Shown here piece by piece: positions 32,332-44,467 of a stretch of 64,000 nt of DNA (position 1 is its first letter; every line of letters starts with the position of its first letter). Source of the stretch: Eucommia ulmoides (taxonomy: Eukaryota > Streptophyta > Magnoliopsida > Garryales > Eucommiaceae); contig CM028330.1 in the NCBI GenBank assembly GCA_016647705.1, positions 35,539,534 through 35,603,533 on the forward strand, written 5' to 3'. The position numbers and the translations under genes were made by a program. The notes beneath the pieces were generated by a model, which saw nothing but the letters and a program-made list of their open reading frames with translations, made no database searches and was not told the origin of the DNA.

Positions 32332-33700
32332 ATCCGACTAGATCTGCTAATTTCAAGCGAGATGCGGTCCTCTGTTGAGAGGTGGGCAACGAGATCGAGG
32401 ACGGCGAGGTTAACGGCTAGGTCAATGGCGATATCGGTGGCGAGAGATATCGACGTCATGAAGGTTCGGAGGAGCGTCATCACGAGATTGGAGACAGAGT
32501 GAGGTCGATAGCAAGAGAGAGAGAAAGAGAGAGAATCGCCGAGAGTTGAGATAGAGTCGACTGGGACAAAGTCTCTATCATCTTCACCTGGTAGGATTTT
32601 TGATCAGTTTAGTCGGAGGAACCCTAAATTGGTGCCATTATATCAGTTTACAGCTTCGATTTTGCTCAGATTTAGTCGGGGAAAGAGAGAAAACCTACAT
32701 CGATGATAAATTGCAAAGGGGAGAAAAGAGTACCTAGGCGCGGTGATGGCGATGAACAACGACAGTAGGTGATGGCGATGGAACGGCGCCGATGAGGTAT
32801 AGAGCTGGAACGACAATAGCAGAGGGAAAGAGGAAGAAAGAAGTGGATGAATCTTAGCTTGGTGTTAAATAAAATTAAGAAGCCCTAAATTGCGAAGGGG
32901 AGAAAAGAGTACCTGGGCTCGATGGCGATGGCGAAGGTGATGGAGAAATATCTGAGATTTCGAGATCGAGAGAGAGGCTTCGATCAATCGGGAGAGAAAG
33001 AGAGAGAGAGAGAGGTTGCTAAGTATGGTAGAGAAGGAAGAGATGCCAGATTTAAGAGATTGGGAAAAAGTGCAACGAAGGAAAAGCGGAAGGAATTTTT
33101 ATTATTATCTCAGTTAAAATAAAAAATATGATAAAAACTAATTAGATACTATCACACTTAATTAAAATTATGAGATAAAACGTTTTTTTTTATCACACAA
33201 TTTTTTTTAAATGAGATTAAATATCATGTATAATTTTATAATCACAGTTTATTAAAAAACTGAGATAAATAATATTTACTAAGTGTGATAAAAAGCTTTT
33301 TTTTTTCTTGTAGTGAAGTAATAAAATCACACACAATCGCAAACAATCACACAAGAGAGACAGAGAGATGGTCTCTTGACCCAACTATTTATAGTAGTTC
33401 GGAAATGACCTCTTTGCCTACATCTAATTCCTTGAGTTCCTTTGGAGATTTCTAATCCACTAGTCTAATCTTCTTTCCATGAAAAGATTAAACTCTTTGC
33501 AACCGTAGAGTGAAGTCGCTCTTGAATCAATCAACCATTTTTTCAGTAGTTCACTATCTTGAACCAATACTCTAGTTCAAGTTCACATTGCACACCCTTT
33601 GACAATTTTAGTTTTAGTTTAATCACACGAAATTTCTACCAACACTATACAAACTAACTTGTATAATTAAAAAATTAGTGGTGTGTAGAAGTGTTAAAAA

Positions 33701-33780
33701 TAAGGGTAGTCCGGTCCTACAAAATTTTCGCTATGTGCAGGGTCCAGGGAATGGTTGGATCACTTAGGTCTAGAGTACAA
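33701..33780 (-). mobile_element. SINE 3' domain (Angio-domain type), fragment
   Basis: AAGGGTAGTCCGGT at the left, then CGCTATGTGCAGGGTCCAGG, GAATGGTTGGATCAC and GGTCTAGAGTAC. This order matches, with substitutions, the reverse complement of the Angio-domain shared by many angiosperm SINEs. The A-rich text at the left would be the tail. No box A or box B was found on the other side, so it is a truncated copy. Assignment from memory of the family. Confidence 0.55.
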
Positions 33781-34849
33781 TTGTTAACTCAAATAATCTA
33801 TACAAAATGCAGATCAAGAGGGAGAACGAGAACTATCAAGTATACACTAACCTGAAAATGGAATTCAATAATTATCCAATTAAGCATAAAATTCTAGATT
33901 TCACGTTTATACCAATAAAAATTGATTTCTCATTTGTCTAACTCGTTCAAATTAATTTTTAAAAAATAACTCAAGTTTAATCACAATGGACAAGGAATTA
34001 ATCTTATCTAGTTAGAATCGATACTAGGGAATTTAGATCTGATGTGATATGAGTCACGCTGGTGGTGCAAGTTCTTCTCGTTTTCTAATAACCAAGTTAA
34101 CGATGAGTTTAATTCACTCCTCTTATTATATTCAAGAAAATTCTTTTATAATTTATTCAATTCAAAATTCAATTTCCAGATCTTAACAATGTGTACGTTA
34201 AAAAACAAACACATTTGACACAATACACACCGATGGCATCCCTCGCAGTCTTTAGTTGTTTGTTGTTTTTCTTTTTCCAAAAAAACAAAAATACACTATT
34301 TCACAAGATTATGTAACTTAAAATGTTTTAGAGCAATTGTGAAAATTGTTTGACACAATAAAGTTTTTAGATAATTATGAATGATATATGTATATATATA
34401 TATATATATACACACAGAGATAAATATACACACACACAATATATGTATATATATCAAAAAAATAATAAATGATCTAGAATGAGGTGATATTCCAACTAAG
34501 AATCAATAAGATGATAGAGATATAGATCAGAGCATAATATAGCTGTAAGACTAATTCAACCTATAAACCTGACTTTTTATTAGATCTGACGTTTGAGAAG
34601 GAATGTAAGCATTTATAAGCTGTAGATTAGAGCTAATTTGTGCATTTTTAACAAATAATTTTGATTACGTCAGATTAAATTAAGGTGGGGTACAAATCCC
34701 AATAGTTTAGACCTAATTTTAGGAGGTTGAAAGAAAAACATCGCAATTGCACAATTGGCCACACAAATTTCATCTTTATTTCGTGGGTATTAATCAAAAT
34801 GTATGTAAATATATTTAATTTAATGTTGGAAGATCTTCGAAACAACTTG
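33781..34849. other. Intergenic sequence, no gene seen
   Basis: AT-rich, with TA and CA microsatellite pieces at 34388-34440. I see no transposon end or coding signal. Confidence 0.5.
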
Positions 34850-36340
34850 GATTTGAAAATCGAGCTAATTTATGAATTGAATATCATATTTTGAACTAAA
34901 TTTGTGAAAATCGATTGACTGATCATTGAGATCGATTGACCGATCTTCATAATATCTAAGGCTAATAGGCTTATGGGAAATTTGATCAATTGGTTATAGG
35001 GTTCAGTTGACCAAAGTTGGGAAAGCCCAGAAACCTTGAGAAAGAGATTCAAATGGTCGACCGATTTAAAATAAATGATTGATATGTGGTTATTTTTAAA
35101 ATGTTTTGAATGTTTAACGAATATCTTTTCTCCGCGATATTTATGATTAAATATTTCGAAATAATTTTTAAATGGTTTAAAATGTTTTTCAGTTACTTAT
35201 AAATATTTTTTATGTTTGAAATCAAGGGCTTTATAGAAAATGTATTTTGATCCTCAAACTTCTCGATTTCCTAGACTTTTTGGTAAAACTCTCTTCCACA
35301 ATTTTTTGGGACTGATTTTTGATATATTTTGGGCATGAATCTGGACAGATTTCATATAAAATGAAGAGTCAAACTATCTATTTGGACTAGGGTCTTATGG
35401 TTAAAGACTTTGGAGAGATTTTAGAGATTGTGATCTCCAACTAGCCGTTGGAGCCCTTTTTTGAATTGCCTATAATAAGACCTGCGTTTTTTATATTAAA
35501 AAAAAATATTTTTGGAGATCTTGAGTGATATTTTTGAAAAACAATTAAGCTTAAAAGTTAGAATTTTTGGGAGAAAGAGAAGAGAGATCAAGATCAAAAG
35601 AGAGAAAGAAAGAGTTGTGTAAAAATTGTATGAAAAATCCAATATACCCTTGAAGACATTTGAAGAACATTTGAAAATCAAATTTAAAGCTTTCTTATGC
35701 AAAACATTCTATAGAAATTTTCAGTAAGATCTTTCTGGGTTAAATATAAAATCTCTTTGTGATAAGTATATGCTCTCAAATCTGGATTACTATTATATTT
35801 TGAGCTTGTTTTTGAAATCTATTTGAATTTTAGAAAATAGTTTTCTAAATAAATCTCTTAAACTTATTTATTGAAAGACTCTTTATGAGGATAAAACCGA
35901 TTTGTATTATATGGTATATGTGATTCTATTTTCCACTGTGATTAAATTCAAATTTATGTTATTCACGAATGTTGAATTGATTATCTGTTGAATTGAAAAT
36001 GTTTCTATCACCTAAACTGGGATATCAAATGCTTTTATCATTATCAGTGTTAGTAGAAGCTCTTTGTGAGAGAATAAAGATTTTTTTTTTTTTTTTTTTT
36101 TTGTATTTGTGTGAGGTTTTAGTTCATACCTATGTGTAACTTGTCTAGGTGATAGTGTGATTGAGTATAAAGGTAATTTACTTAATTGGGATTGTAAGGG
36201 GTGTGATTCTCACCTAATAAGAGAATCATAGTGTTTTAATGGATTAAATTCTCGGAGAGAACTTCCTAGTTGATATAGGTAAGAGTAGTTCATCAAACTA
36301 CTATAAAATATCCGGTGTTATGCTAGTATGAGTTCATTAT
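34850..36340 (+). mobile_element. SIRE-type LTR fragment (5' side of a decayed element)
   Basis: Order of features as in the other SIRE-type LTRs: motif-rich U3 (GATCGATTGACC, GGTCGACCGATTT, 34905-35060), AACTAGCCGTTGGAGCCC and CCTATAATAAGACCTGCG near 35437-35490 (promoter region), a long leader, and GATATAGGTAAGAGTAGTTC near 36271. A clean start is not visible. A long poly-T tract lies at 36080-36101. Confidence 0.55.
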
Positions 36341-36344
36341 TATA

Positions 36345-36523
36345 ATTAAATAAGGGGAGCAATAATGTGTTATGCTTATATTGAATTTTTTTGTAATTTT
36401 TTTTTCTTCTTATAATGGTTCTTAAACGAGTTAAAAATCCATTCTTATATTTAAGGGGAGCGTGGCTACATTTTTTATTGAGAAAACATCAAATTTAATT
36501 GTCCTCATAAAAAATGAGGAAAT
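36345..36523 (+). mobile_element. 3' internal remnant and polypurine tract of a SIRE-type element
   Basis: Parallels 48000-48461 of the better-preserved element: GGGGAGCAATAATGTGTTATG, cut to its shared core GGGG-CAATAATGTGTT, then GGGGAGCGTGGCTACA, AAAACATCAAATTTAATTGT and AAAAATGAGGAAAT directly before TGTTGAACC. Most of the internal region is missing. Confidence 0.65.
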
Positions 36524-37766
36524 TGTTGAACCTAATGTTTTGATCGATAATTGAACGTTGATATTTTATGGAGCTAATGAGTTTATTGAGTGATTTTAGA
36601 TTAGAAGTTCCATATGTTTAAATGAGGAAAAAAAAAAAAAGTAAATCGAAAATGATTAATTGTTGAAGATTAGAGGAAGATCTTATGAAGCAATTCAAGA
36701 CGGGTGCAAATTGAAGGCATTGAAGATTTTTGGAGCATTGAAGATTTTTTTTGTATTTCTAGGTAAAAACAACTCATTACTTTGATGCTCTTACTGTAAC
36801 TTGAATTAGGATCACACACGACACTTTAAAATGAGTAATCTAATGTGTGTTATCGTCAAAAGTGATAAATTTAAAATCCTAATAGATTTTATAAAGTGTT
36901 AAAATCATAAAAATATTTTTCATTAAGTGTTGAAGTGAGAAAATGTTTTCAACACATAAAATGATGAGTTTCTAGTCAATTCGGTTAACCAACGAAACGG
37001 GTCGATCGACTAACGAAAACAACTTAAAAGAGCTAAAATGGGAGCATAATGACTAATTTGGTTAACCAACAAAGTAGATCCGTCTACTAATGAAAACAAT
37101 GGGTCAAATAAAGAAAAAGAGAAAGATCGTTGATCAAATCGGTCAACCGACAATGGTGGCCGATTGACCGACAAAATATGGAGCAACAGTCAAAAAGTTT
37201 ACTATTGCAAGGGTCGATCAACCGATGAAGGGTCGGTTGATCAATGATGTCACACCTCTCTCCGGGCCTCCATCGCCCGAGGTTAGGCGTGACGTTGACT
37301 TGGCCTTACCTGATCAATCAACAAATATACATATACCACTATTTTTTTTTAAATATATTTACCCACTTCAACTTTCGGGAGTATACGTGTCCCAAATATT
37401 TACAACAAAACAGCAAAAAAAAATGAACATTTCACGGTTCACATCTGTCCAGCCAACCTTCCAAAAAGACACCACCTCCTGATTTTACCTAGTGCCAGTA
37501 GTGGACCCGTTCCTAACTGCGACACTTGAAACCAAATATTTTATCAATATACTGTCTTCATAATATAAAAATAATTTATGGATAAAGTGTATTTATCAAA
37601 TACCACTTTTCAATTATAATATAAATATAACTGCATACCCAGTCGGAATAAAATTTCACTGCTGTTATTATAATAAAGTGATACTTTTAAATTAACTAAT
37701 CAAATAATCAGGATATATAATAAAATACAACACACATATTTTCCTACTAGCTATAGGATCGTTTCA

Positions 37767-37794
37767 CCTCAGGATTGAGAGTTACGACGGTACC
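37767..37794 (-). promoter_or_regulatory. Conserved 28-bp LTR block, minus-strand copy
   Basis: Sense strand: GGTACCGTCGTAACTCTC followed by AATCCTGAGG. Several positions differ from copy A, but length and both ends are kept. Confidence 0.6.
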
Positions 37795-37891
37795 GTAACT
37801 TGTACAATTGTGCCATCTAAGGTGGTTGTCAGTGTCAGGGTCATTCAATATCCTCAATGGTATGGTCAACCGCGTATAGGTTTTGCACTCC

Positions 37892-38055
37892 TGACAGGTC
37901 TCAACATATATCCACCCTACAAGACTTGTCTGACAGGTAACAACATATATCCACCCTGCAGGACTTGCCTAACAGGTAACAGCATATATCTACCCTACAG
38001 GATTTACCTAACAGGTAGCAACATATCCACATCTTGCAGGACATGCCTTTCTGAC
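37892..38055 (-). repeat. 39-bp minisatellite, four units
   Basis: Plus-strand units contain AACATATATCCACCCT, GCAGGACTTGCCT and AACAGGT. They occupy the same place next to the 28-bp block as the unrelated array in LTR copy A. Confidence 0.9.
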
Positions 38056-39149
38056 AAGAAGACAACTATAGCATAGTCGGATAATAAAAACCAATTTTTA
38101 CATTCAACACTTTACTTGATCCATCTAACGTGATAAAACAGTCAATTTTAATAAATATTTTAATTCAACAATTTAGTAAGAAAATATAATTTGACAATTT
38201 ATATAGAAGATAATACACTCACCTTGATTTTCACGCTACTGTCGTAATGCAGCCGTGGTTGGCGTCACTTGTGAACCTAACAACGATAGGCCCTAAATTA
38301 ATAAATAATTTAAAATAAATCTAATATGCAATGCGTGACCCCAAAATGCACTATTTCCCATTCCTCAATTTTTTTGATTATCCGAAATTATTTAATGCCT
38401 AATTTCTTAAGTTAATATTAGCTATACGAAAATTATTTTTTTTTTTTCTAAAAATCGGAGAACAACCATAAACCATTTTATGTTCCCATATTTATGTTCC
38501 AAGTTTCCTAGAAAAGGAAACCAAAACAAAAGCCACCTTAATTTCAGAGTTACTGCACTAATGCTCCAGGAGCCAATGACTTCCCACCATATTCAAGTTA
38601 CTAAAAAGTAAAACTAAATCCATTGTACAATTTAATAAATGGGAAATTCCAAAAAAAAAAATTCCGTTAATAATATGATATGTAGAAAATATTAATTAAC
38701 CGTTAATTTTTTTATTAATCAACGAAATACTAAAAATTATCGTTTTAGTAAAATTTATAATTTTTATCTTAAATTATATTCTTCGCAAATTAGATCTATG
38801 TGTATATATAAATATACCCATTACATTTTCTGAACCCACTAAATTTTGCAAACCTACGTATATATATTTTTAACATATAAATATACATGTATATATATCC
38901 GTATACAATAGTCTCATAAATTAAATGTGATTTATATATTTTATTTTAGCAAAATATATCTATCTATCTATCCATATATATATATTAATTTTTTTTTTAA
39001 TTAATACACAGTTGATCACCGCCCACCGCCTAGCCTTCTTTCTTCCCTTTATTTATTTATTTCTATGTCATGATAAAACTCCATGTGCACATTTTGATAA
39101 AACCCCAAATGTCTTATTTATTTTTAATCCTTATCCATTTTTTCCTCTA

Positions 39150-39191
<42 letters not shown>

Positions 39192-40625
39192 AAGTGAAAA
39201 AGAATGATCATATTTCCTTGTCTTCTTCCATGACACACACGTGTCCATCACTTATGATTACTATAGACTAATTTTATCTTAAGTACACTTAAGCCTCTTA
39301 AGAATTGATAAATATTTATTTAAATCCCAAATTTTCTTAAAATCATATTTTAAATAACGTAATAATCTCCTAAACTTTAAAAATTAAAATTAAAATTAAC
39401 AATTAATCCCTAAATTTTTTAAAATAAATATTAAAAAGAACAACGCACCCTGTTATTTTTCCTAATTATTCTAAAATGCAACTAAAAGTATGAATGTGCA
39501 AGGACTAGGCTTTACAAATGGGCGCAAAACAGTCAACTTTGACTGCTTAGGTTTTGTAAGATCTTTTACCCAAATCCTAAGGTTTTGAATGTTGAAACAT
39601 TAAAAAAAGAGTTTTTGGGGGGATTTGAGTATATTGCTATTATGTATCATATACCATTAAAATCCTATCAATTTGGTCTATATATTAATTAATTCTTTCA
39701 ATTACATTAGTAAAACTACTTCCTCTCTTTAAGTGTTTTGAATGTAAAATATTTTGGGGACCAAATTAAGCTTTTCTAAGAGTATTTTTAAATGAAATAT
39801 ACATATTTTGTTAGCATATGATATATGGGGGAGTGTCATTTTTGGTCTTATTGTTTGGAAACTAGCCATTATAGGCATAGTTTGAAGTCTATTTATACAA
39901 ACCTATGAATTTTAAAATTGGCAATCATGAACAATCAACATTTTCTTAAAAATGGAAGTGATTTATGTTAAGGTATTTATAAGAGAGTTATTTTGAAAGA
40001 GTTTTTGATCAAAATGAACAAAAGTTTTCGTCGCTGGTTTTATTATTCACTGAGCTATCTTATCTATTTTCGGGAAATTCCGGTGAGATCTTTCTAAATT
40101 ATTTAAGTTCTTTTAAGACATTATCTAATTGATTACTCGGAATATTTGTTTTAGAAAAATTATTTTCTTGTTTAAAAATCTTGTATATTTTTAGAAACGA
40201 TTTTTGCTTGTGAAATCTGATTACATATTGTTTGTGCTTCAAATTGAATTAAATTAGATTTATTTCTCACGTAGTTATACTACACAATGTTTTGGACATT
40301 AATTGAATATAATTGTTTTGAGGTGGTACAAACTCTTGTGAGAAGAAACTCATATATATATTTTTTTTGTATTTGCGAGTGTGAGTGAATTAGACAAATT
40401 TAGGATAGTGTCTAATCAAGGTAGTTAGGGTTTGATCTTTAGCCTGAAAAATATTAGATTTGATCTTTAACCTTTTAAACGGATTAGATTTTGATTCTTC
40501 TTGTAATGGAATTATGTTAGTTTTTTGTCTGAAAAAAAATAAGGTTCTTCTTAGGACTGTGAAACGGGAAAAGTGTAATAGTGTGAAAGTGTAAAGGTTT
40601 TATTCTGATCTTCCGAAAAGAATTA

Positions 40626-40866
40626 TGAGCAGGAGAATTTGTAGGAGAGAGAGAGAGAGAGATTACGAAAAAAAAATAAAAAAGAAAAAAAATCATTTAA
40701 AAATTAAAAATATGCAAAAAGACTATTTTGCCTCTCTGTTCCATTAGATTTGATGGATTTTTTGACAGAATGACCATTTAAAAATGTGGTGATACCAAGA
40801 GAGTTTAAAATGAAATGCTCAAACAGAGAGGGATCATTTAGAAATGTAACAATACCTAGAGGGTTT
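40626..40866. other. Short unassigned stretch
   Basis: Begins with (GA)n and A-rich text. It then has two related phrases of about 36 bp, GACCATTTAAAAATGTGGTG and GGATCATTTAGAAATGTAAC, each followed by a CC(A/T)AGAGRGTTT end (40769-40804 and 40831-40866). It ends at the next element. Confidence 0.5.
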
Positions 40867-41608
40867 TGTTGATCCTAAGATTTTGATGGAATTAAATGCT
40901 GATATTTTTTGTGGAACTAATGTGTTTATTGAGTGTTTTAGTTTAAAGAGTTTCATACAATATCATGAAGTAATTATAAAGGATGCAGAGACAATGCAGA
41001 GATGATAGCATCATGAAAAAATCATGAAGGATGTAGAGACGGATACTAAGAGATTAAAGATTCTGAAGAATCTAGATGAGAACAACTCTAATATATTTTT
41101 ACTCTTAATGTATCCCGATTAGGATCACACACAACACAAAAATGATTTTATGATTATGTGTTTTCTTAATAGGATCCTAATTAACTAACATATTTTCTCA
41201 TGTGTGTAATTGAAGAAGAAATATTGATTTAAGAAAGATAAAAATTGAATTTAAGGATTTAGTGGAGTTAACCGAGAAAATAAATTGGTTAAACAGGTAA
41301 AAACGTCGAAGAAATTTAGTACAAATTAATTACGGAGAGGTGTTCTAGCAGGGCCAATCAACCAATCAACATATATCAGTCAACCGATGGAATGGATCAA
41401 GGAAGAAGATTTAGTCCTTGAATTGGGCGGTCGACCGATGGGTGTTGGTTGGTCAACCGATGGCCAGTTTCAGGAATTGAGAATTTAATCGTTTTTATCC
41501 AAAAAGTAGCCGTTACTAGCCATTTTATGGATGAGATATGCAAGATATCTTAGGGATCTGATAGATTTTGAGTTATTTAGTTAATATATTAATATCCCTA
41601 TAGATATG

Positions 41609-43682
41609 TGTTGATCCTAGGATTTTGATGAACAATTAAGTAATGATGTTTTGGTGGAACTAATGTTTGATAAAGTGTTTCAATTATTTAAAGTTTCAGT
41701 AATGAAGATGTTAAATTGAATGGATTCTAAATGAAGATATCAAGAGAATGAAGAAGTATTAAGAGTTTGAAGAAATTAGGAAAAACAACCCAAGTAAATA
41801 TCAACTCTCAATATCCTATTTAGGAACACACATATGGCACAAAATGAATTTTATTCCCTATGTATGTTTTCATTAAGTTTGATTATTTGCTCCTATATGA
41901 ATTGAAAAGAAATATTTTTGAATGACTAAAATGGAATATAAGAATATTAGTAGAGCTTATTTAAAGATAAAAATGGATAAAGGGGCTAAATCATAAAAGA
42001 AAGTGAGTTAAAAACGAGATCAGAGAAGAGATTCAGAAAGAGACAGTCAACTGAGAAGTCGACCAGATAAAGAAGCTGAAACATCCTGAATCGAAGAGTC
42101 GACCGACAGGTTGACCGGTGAAAACAATTGAACTCTCTAAATCTGTGAGTCAACCAAGCAGTCGACTGGTGAAAGCATGACAAACTCTCTGAATCTGTGA
42201 ATCGACTTAACGGTTAACCTATGCTCGCTGCGGCAATTGTTTGGCTACAACCTAAGTTGGGTAGTCGATTGGGTAGTTGACCGAATGTGTTGTTTCAGGA
42301 TATAGTTTAATTCGAGTTTAAATCCAAAAGTAGCCGTTTTTTGTTAGGATTTGAGAGAGATTTAAGGGATATTCTCTATATTTAAGATATGGTTCATATA
42401 CTAATTAAATCCTTTCAATATGATTCATTAAATATTAATGTTTCTCAATTTGGAGCTTGAAATAGATTCTATACTTATTTATTTTGATTGAGAAAAACTT
42501 TGGGGTTTAATTGGAAGATTGGAATTATGTTTTTAAGTGAAATTGAACCTAAATGAAGTCATTATGTTATAAGGGGTCTATAAGAGTTTTTTATTGTCAT
42601 GACACTTGTAAACTAGTCGTTAAAAGACTGATTACATATCTCTTTAAATAGACCTGCGAATTTTATTAGAAAAGCTAATAATTCTATATCATTTTGAGAA
42701 AGTTTTTATAAGAGTTAGTACTCCCCGATATTGTGAGTTTTTCTAAGAGTGATTCTGTGAATCAATTACGATCTATTTTTGCTGATATCGGATATAACGC
42801 TATACTGTTCTAATCATTAATTCTGTAGATTCCGGGTGAGATCTTTCCATATTATTTATTGTTTATTATTTTATTTTGAAAATTAATCTTAGAAATTGTT
42901 TTTAATTTTTGAAGAAAATATTCTTTTAAACAATTTTTTTAATCTGATTACGTGTTCCAATTTGCTACCCCTATCTTGTTAAAATCAGATTTCTGTATCT
43001 CACATATTTCTATCATTAGTTGAGATATTAATTGAGTTTTTATTTATCTGGAGTGGTAGAAACTCCGAGTGAGATTTACTACTTATCAATTTTTGTATTG
43101 GTGAGTTGTGATGGATTAAATATTAGTAGGGATATTTAATCAAGGGTAGTTGGGTTTCAGTCTCTTCATGTAAAGAGATTGAGGTAGTGATTCTTCCTGG
43201 ATAAGAATTATGTTTTTTGAGTGATTTTGTAACGGTTCAATCCTTACCGGGTAAAAGGATATTTGGAGTGTTTTGGTGAGATTTTGATTCTTAAGCCTTA
43301 GTGTTAAAAAGAATTAGCTTATTCTTTAGCTTGAAAAAAGTAGAAGTTCTTTCTTAGCCTGAGAAAAGGAAATTGTAAAAGTTGATTCTGAGCCTGTAAA
43401 AGAATCGGTGTGCGGGTTTGGTTCCTACCTCTAAAGGAATCTTGGTATTAGTGGGTACGACTTCCGTGGAGCTCGGGGGACTAGATTAGCCAAGAGTAAC
43501 TTGTTGAACCAGTATAAATCTTTTGTGTGCTACATTATTATTTTGGTTATTTTTGTTATTTGGATGTGCACTAGATTTATTATAATTCCGCTGTGATATA
43601 AAGATAATAATTAATTTAGGTATAAAATTAATTATTTAATTTATTCAAGTATATTCTGATAATTTGGTTAACTTATTCAACA
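41609..43682 (+). mobile_element. SIRE-like solo LTR nested in the 5' LTR
   Basis: 2074 bp, TGTTGATCCTAGG to TTATTCAACA, with a perfect 5-bp TSD ATATG (41604-41608 and 43683-43687). The intact target in the 3' LTR reads TATAGATATGGTTCA (about 49363-49377), confirming the insertion. It has the U3 motif cluster (42045-42290) and a TATA-like TTTAAATAGACCTGC (about 42643). Its end lacks the usual GGGTAGATCA phrase. Confidence 0.9.
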
Positions 43683-43902
43683 ATATGGTTCATGTATTTT
43701 GAATATCTGTCAATTCGGTTAACTTATTTCTATTTTATCTAATTAAGATTGAGTAAAAGTTTGAGGGATTAAATTGAATATTTTGAAAGCTATAATTAAG
43801 TAAAATATACCTAAAATAAAATATAATGATATATGGGATCTATAGGTGCTTTTTAGGTACTTATCATTTGAAAACTAGTCATTGGAGGTCGTGTTTCAAT
43901 TT

Positions 43903-43914
43903 CCTATATATAGG
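43903..43914 (+). promoter_or_regulatory. TATA box of the SIRE-like 5' LTR
   Basis: CCTATATATAGG followed by CCTGCGGATTT. The 3' LTR has the same palindromic box at 49592-49603. An AAACTAGYC phrase lies 30-40 bp upstream in all SIRE-type LTRs of this window. Confidence 0.7.
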
Positions 43915-44344
43915 CCTGCGGATTTCACATAATAATATATAATATCAAGAACTATTCAGTTCATAAGCTTTTATAAGAGTCATCGTTTTGATATTATTTT
44001 GGGAGATCAAATTATGAGATCAATTGTTGACGAGTTCTTGAGTTAAAGCGTTGATTATGTAAGCGGCACCGATTTGAGCTGTCTAGCATATCAATCTATA
44101 ATTCGTCGATGTTATTCTGGTGAGATATTTCCAAGCTATTAATCTTTATTACATATCTATTTTTCTATATTTGCTTGATTGATAAGATCGTGATAAAATC
44201 GTTTTCTAAACTTTAAATCGCATAAAAATATTTTAAAATGATTTGTGATGAAAATTTAATTTCATACTAATCTGCGTGCTACCCATATTTATAATAATCA
44301 GATTTTTATATTTTCTTAGTGAAAGTGTTCCAAACTTATTCTTA

Positions 44345-44351
44345 ATTGAGT

Positions 44352-44382
<31 letters not shown>

Positions 44383-44402
44383 TTTTATTTTATATTTTTT
44401 TT

Positions 44403-44467
<65 letters not shown>
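44345..44467. repeat. Compound microsatellite (TTTA)n-(T)n-(TTA)n
   Basis: About 120 bp of repeats in the 5' LTR. The same position in the 3' LTR (about 50038-50058) reads only GTTTGTTATATTATTATCAC, so the expansion followed insertion or was lost on one side. Confidence 0.9.

Larger units (their letters stand above)
29203..33315 (-). mobile_element. CACTA (En/Spm) transposon carrying host-gene fragments
   Basis: 4113 bp. The ends are perfect inverted repeats, CACTACAAGAAAAAA and TTTTTTCTTGTAGTG, flanked by the 3-bp TSD AAG (29200-29202 and 33316-33318), the mark of CACTA elements. Both ends hold many subterminal repeats of the type TTTTTATCACAGTTAAAAAC in both orientations (about 29220-29560 and 33100-33300), the usual transposase-binding region. 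No transposase was found, so it is non-autonomous. Inside are exon fragments of two host genes on the minus strand: a CID-type protein (31875-32331) and a VIH kinase (29940-30880). 32340-33060 is G/A-rich with CGA and GAGA repeats. Confidence 0.9.
29063..33644 (-). mobile_element. SIRE-type LTR fragment (minus strand), split by the CACTA element
   Basis: Left piece (29063-29202) and right piece (33319-33644) match the minus-strand LTR at 50736-53523: TTGAATTTGGTAGGACAAATAA against GAATTGGATTTTGACAAATAA (trimmed), AATCACAAACA-like text, and TTTATAGTAGTTCGGAAA with TTTGCCTA. Candidate ends TGTTGGT and ACCAACA are complementary, but no TSD matches, so the copy is truncated or old. Confidence 0.5.
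37248..39516 (-). mobile_element. Tekay-like solo LTR, minus strand
   Basis: On the plus strand it begins TGTCACACC and ends GGCTTTACA. The sense strand therefore reads TGTAAAGCC to GGTGTGACA, length 2269 bp. The flanks AATGA (37243-37247) and AATGG (39517-39521) are a 5-bp TSD with one change. It contains, in reverse, the GTGAGTGTATTATCTTCT site (38205-38223), a minisatellite (37892-38055) and the GGTACC block (37767-37794). (AT)n lies at 39152-39185. Confidence 0.8.
36524..40625 (+). mobile_element. SIRE-type 3' LTR, right end lost, interrupted by a Tekay-like solo LTR
   Basis: Starts TGTTGAACCTAATG after a polypurine tract. The U3 (36975-37240) is rich in GGTTAACCAAC, GGTCGATCGAC and GGTCAACCGAC words. 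It is interrupted at 37248-39516 and then continues with AAACTAGCCATTATAGGC (about 39850), GTCTATTTATAC (about 39885, TATA region) and GATCTTTAGCCTGAAAAAT repeats. It fades at about 40625 before reaching the usual CAACA end. Confidence 0.7.

Noticed and set aside
32272..32502. Plus-strand frame opposite the CID exon
   Set aside because: It is the opposite strand of the captured CID start plus G/A-rich filler; the minus strand has the recognisable PAM2 motif.
29063..33644. A complete LTR element around the CACTA transposon
   Set aside because: The LTR-like ends match each other, but the flanking bases (TCATG and CTATA) do not form a TSD and the net length is only about 470 bp; kept only as a fragment.
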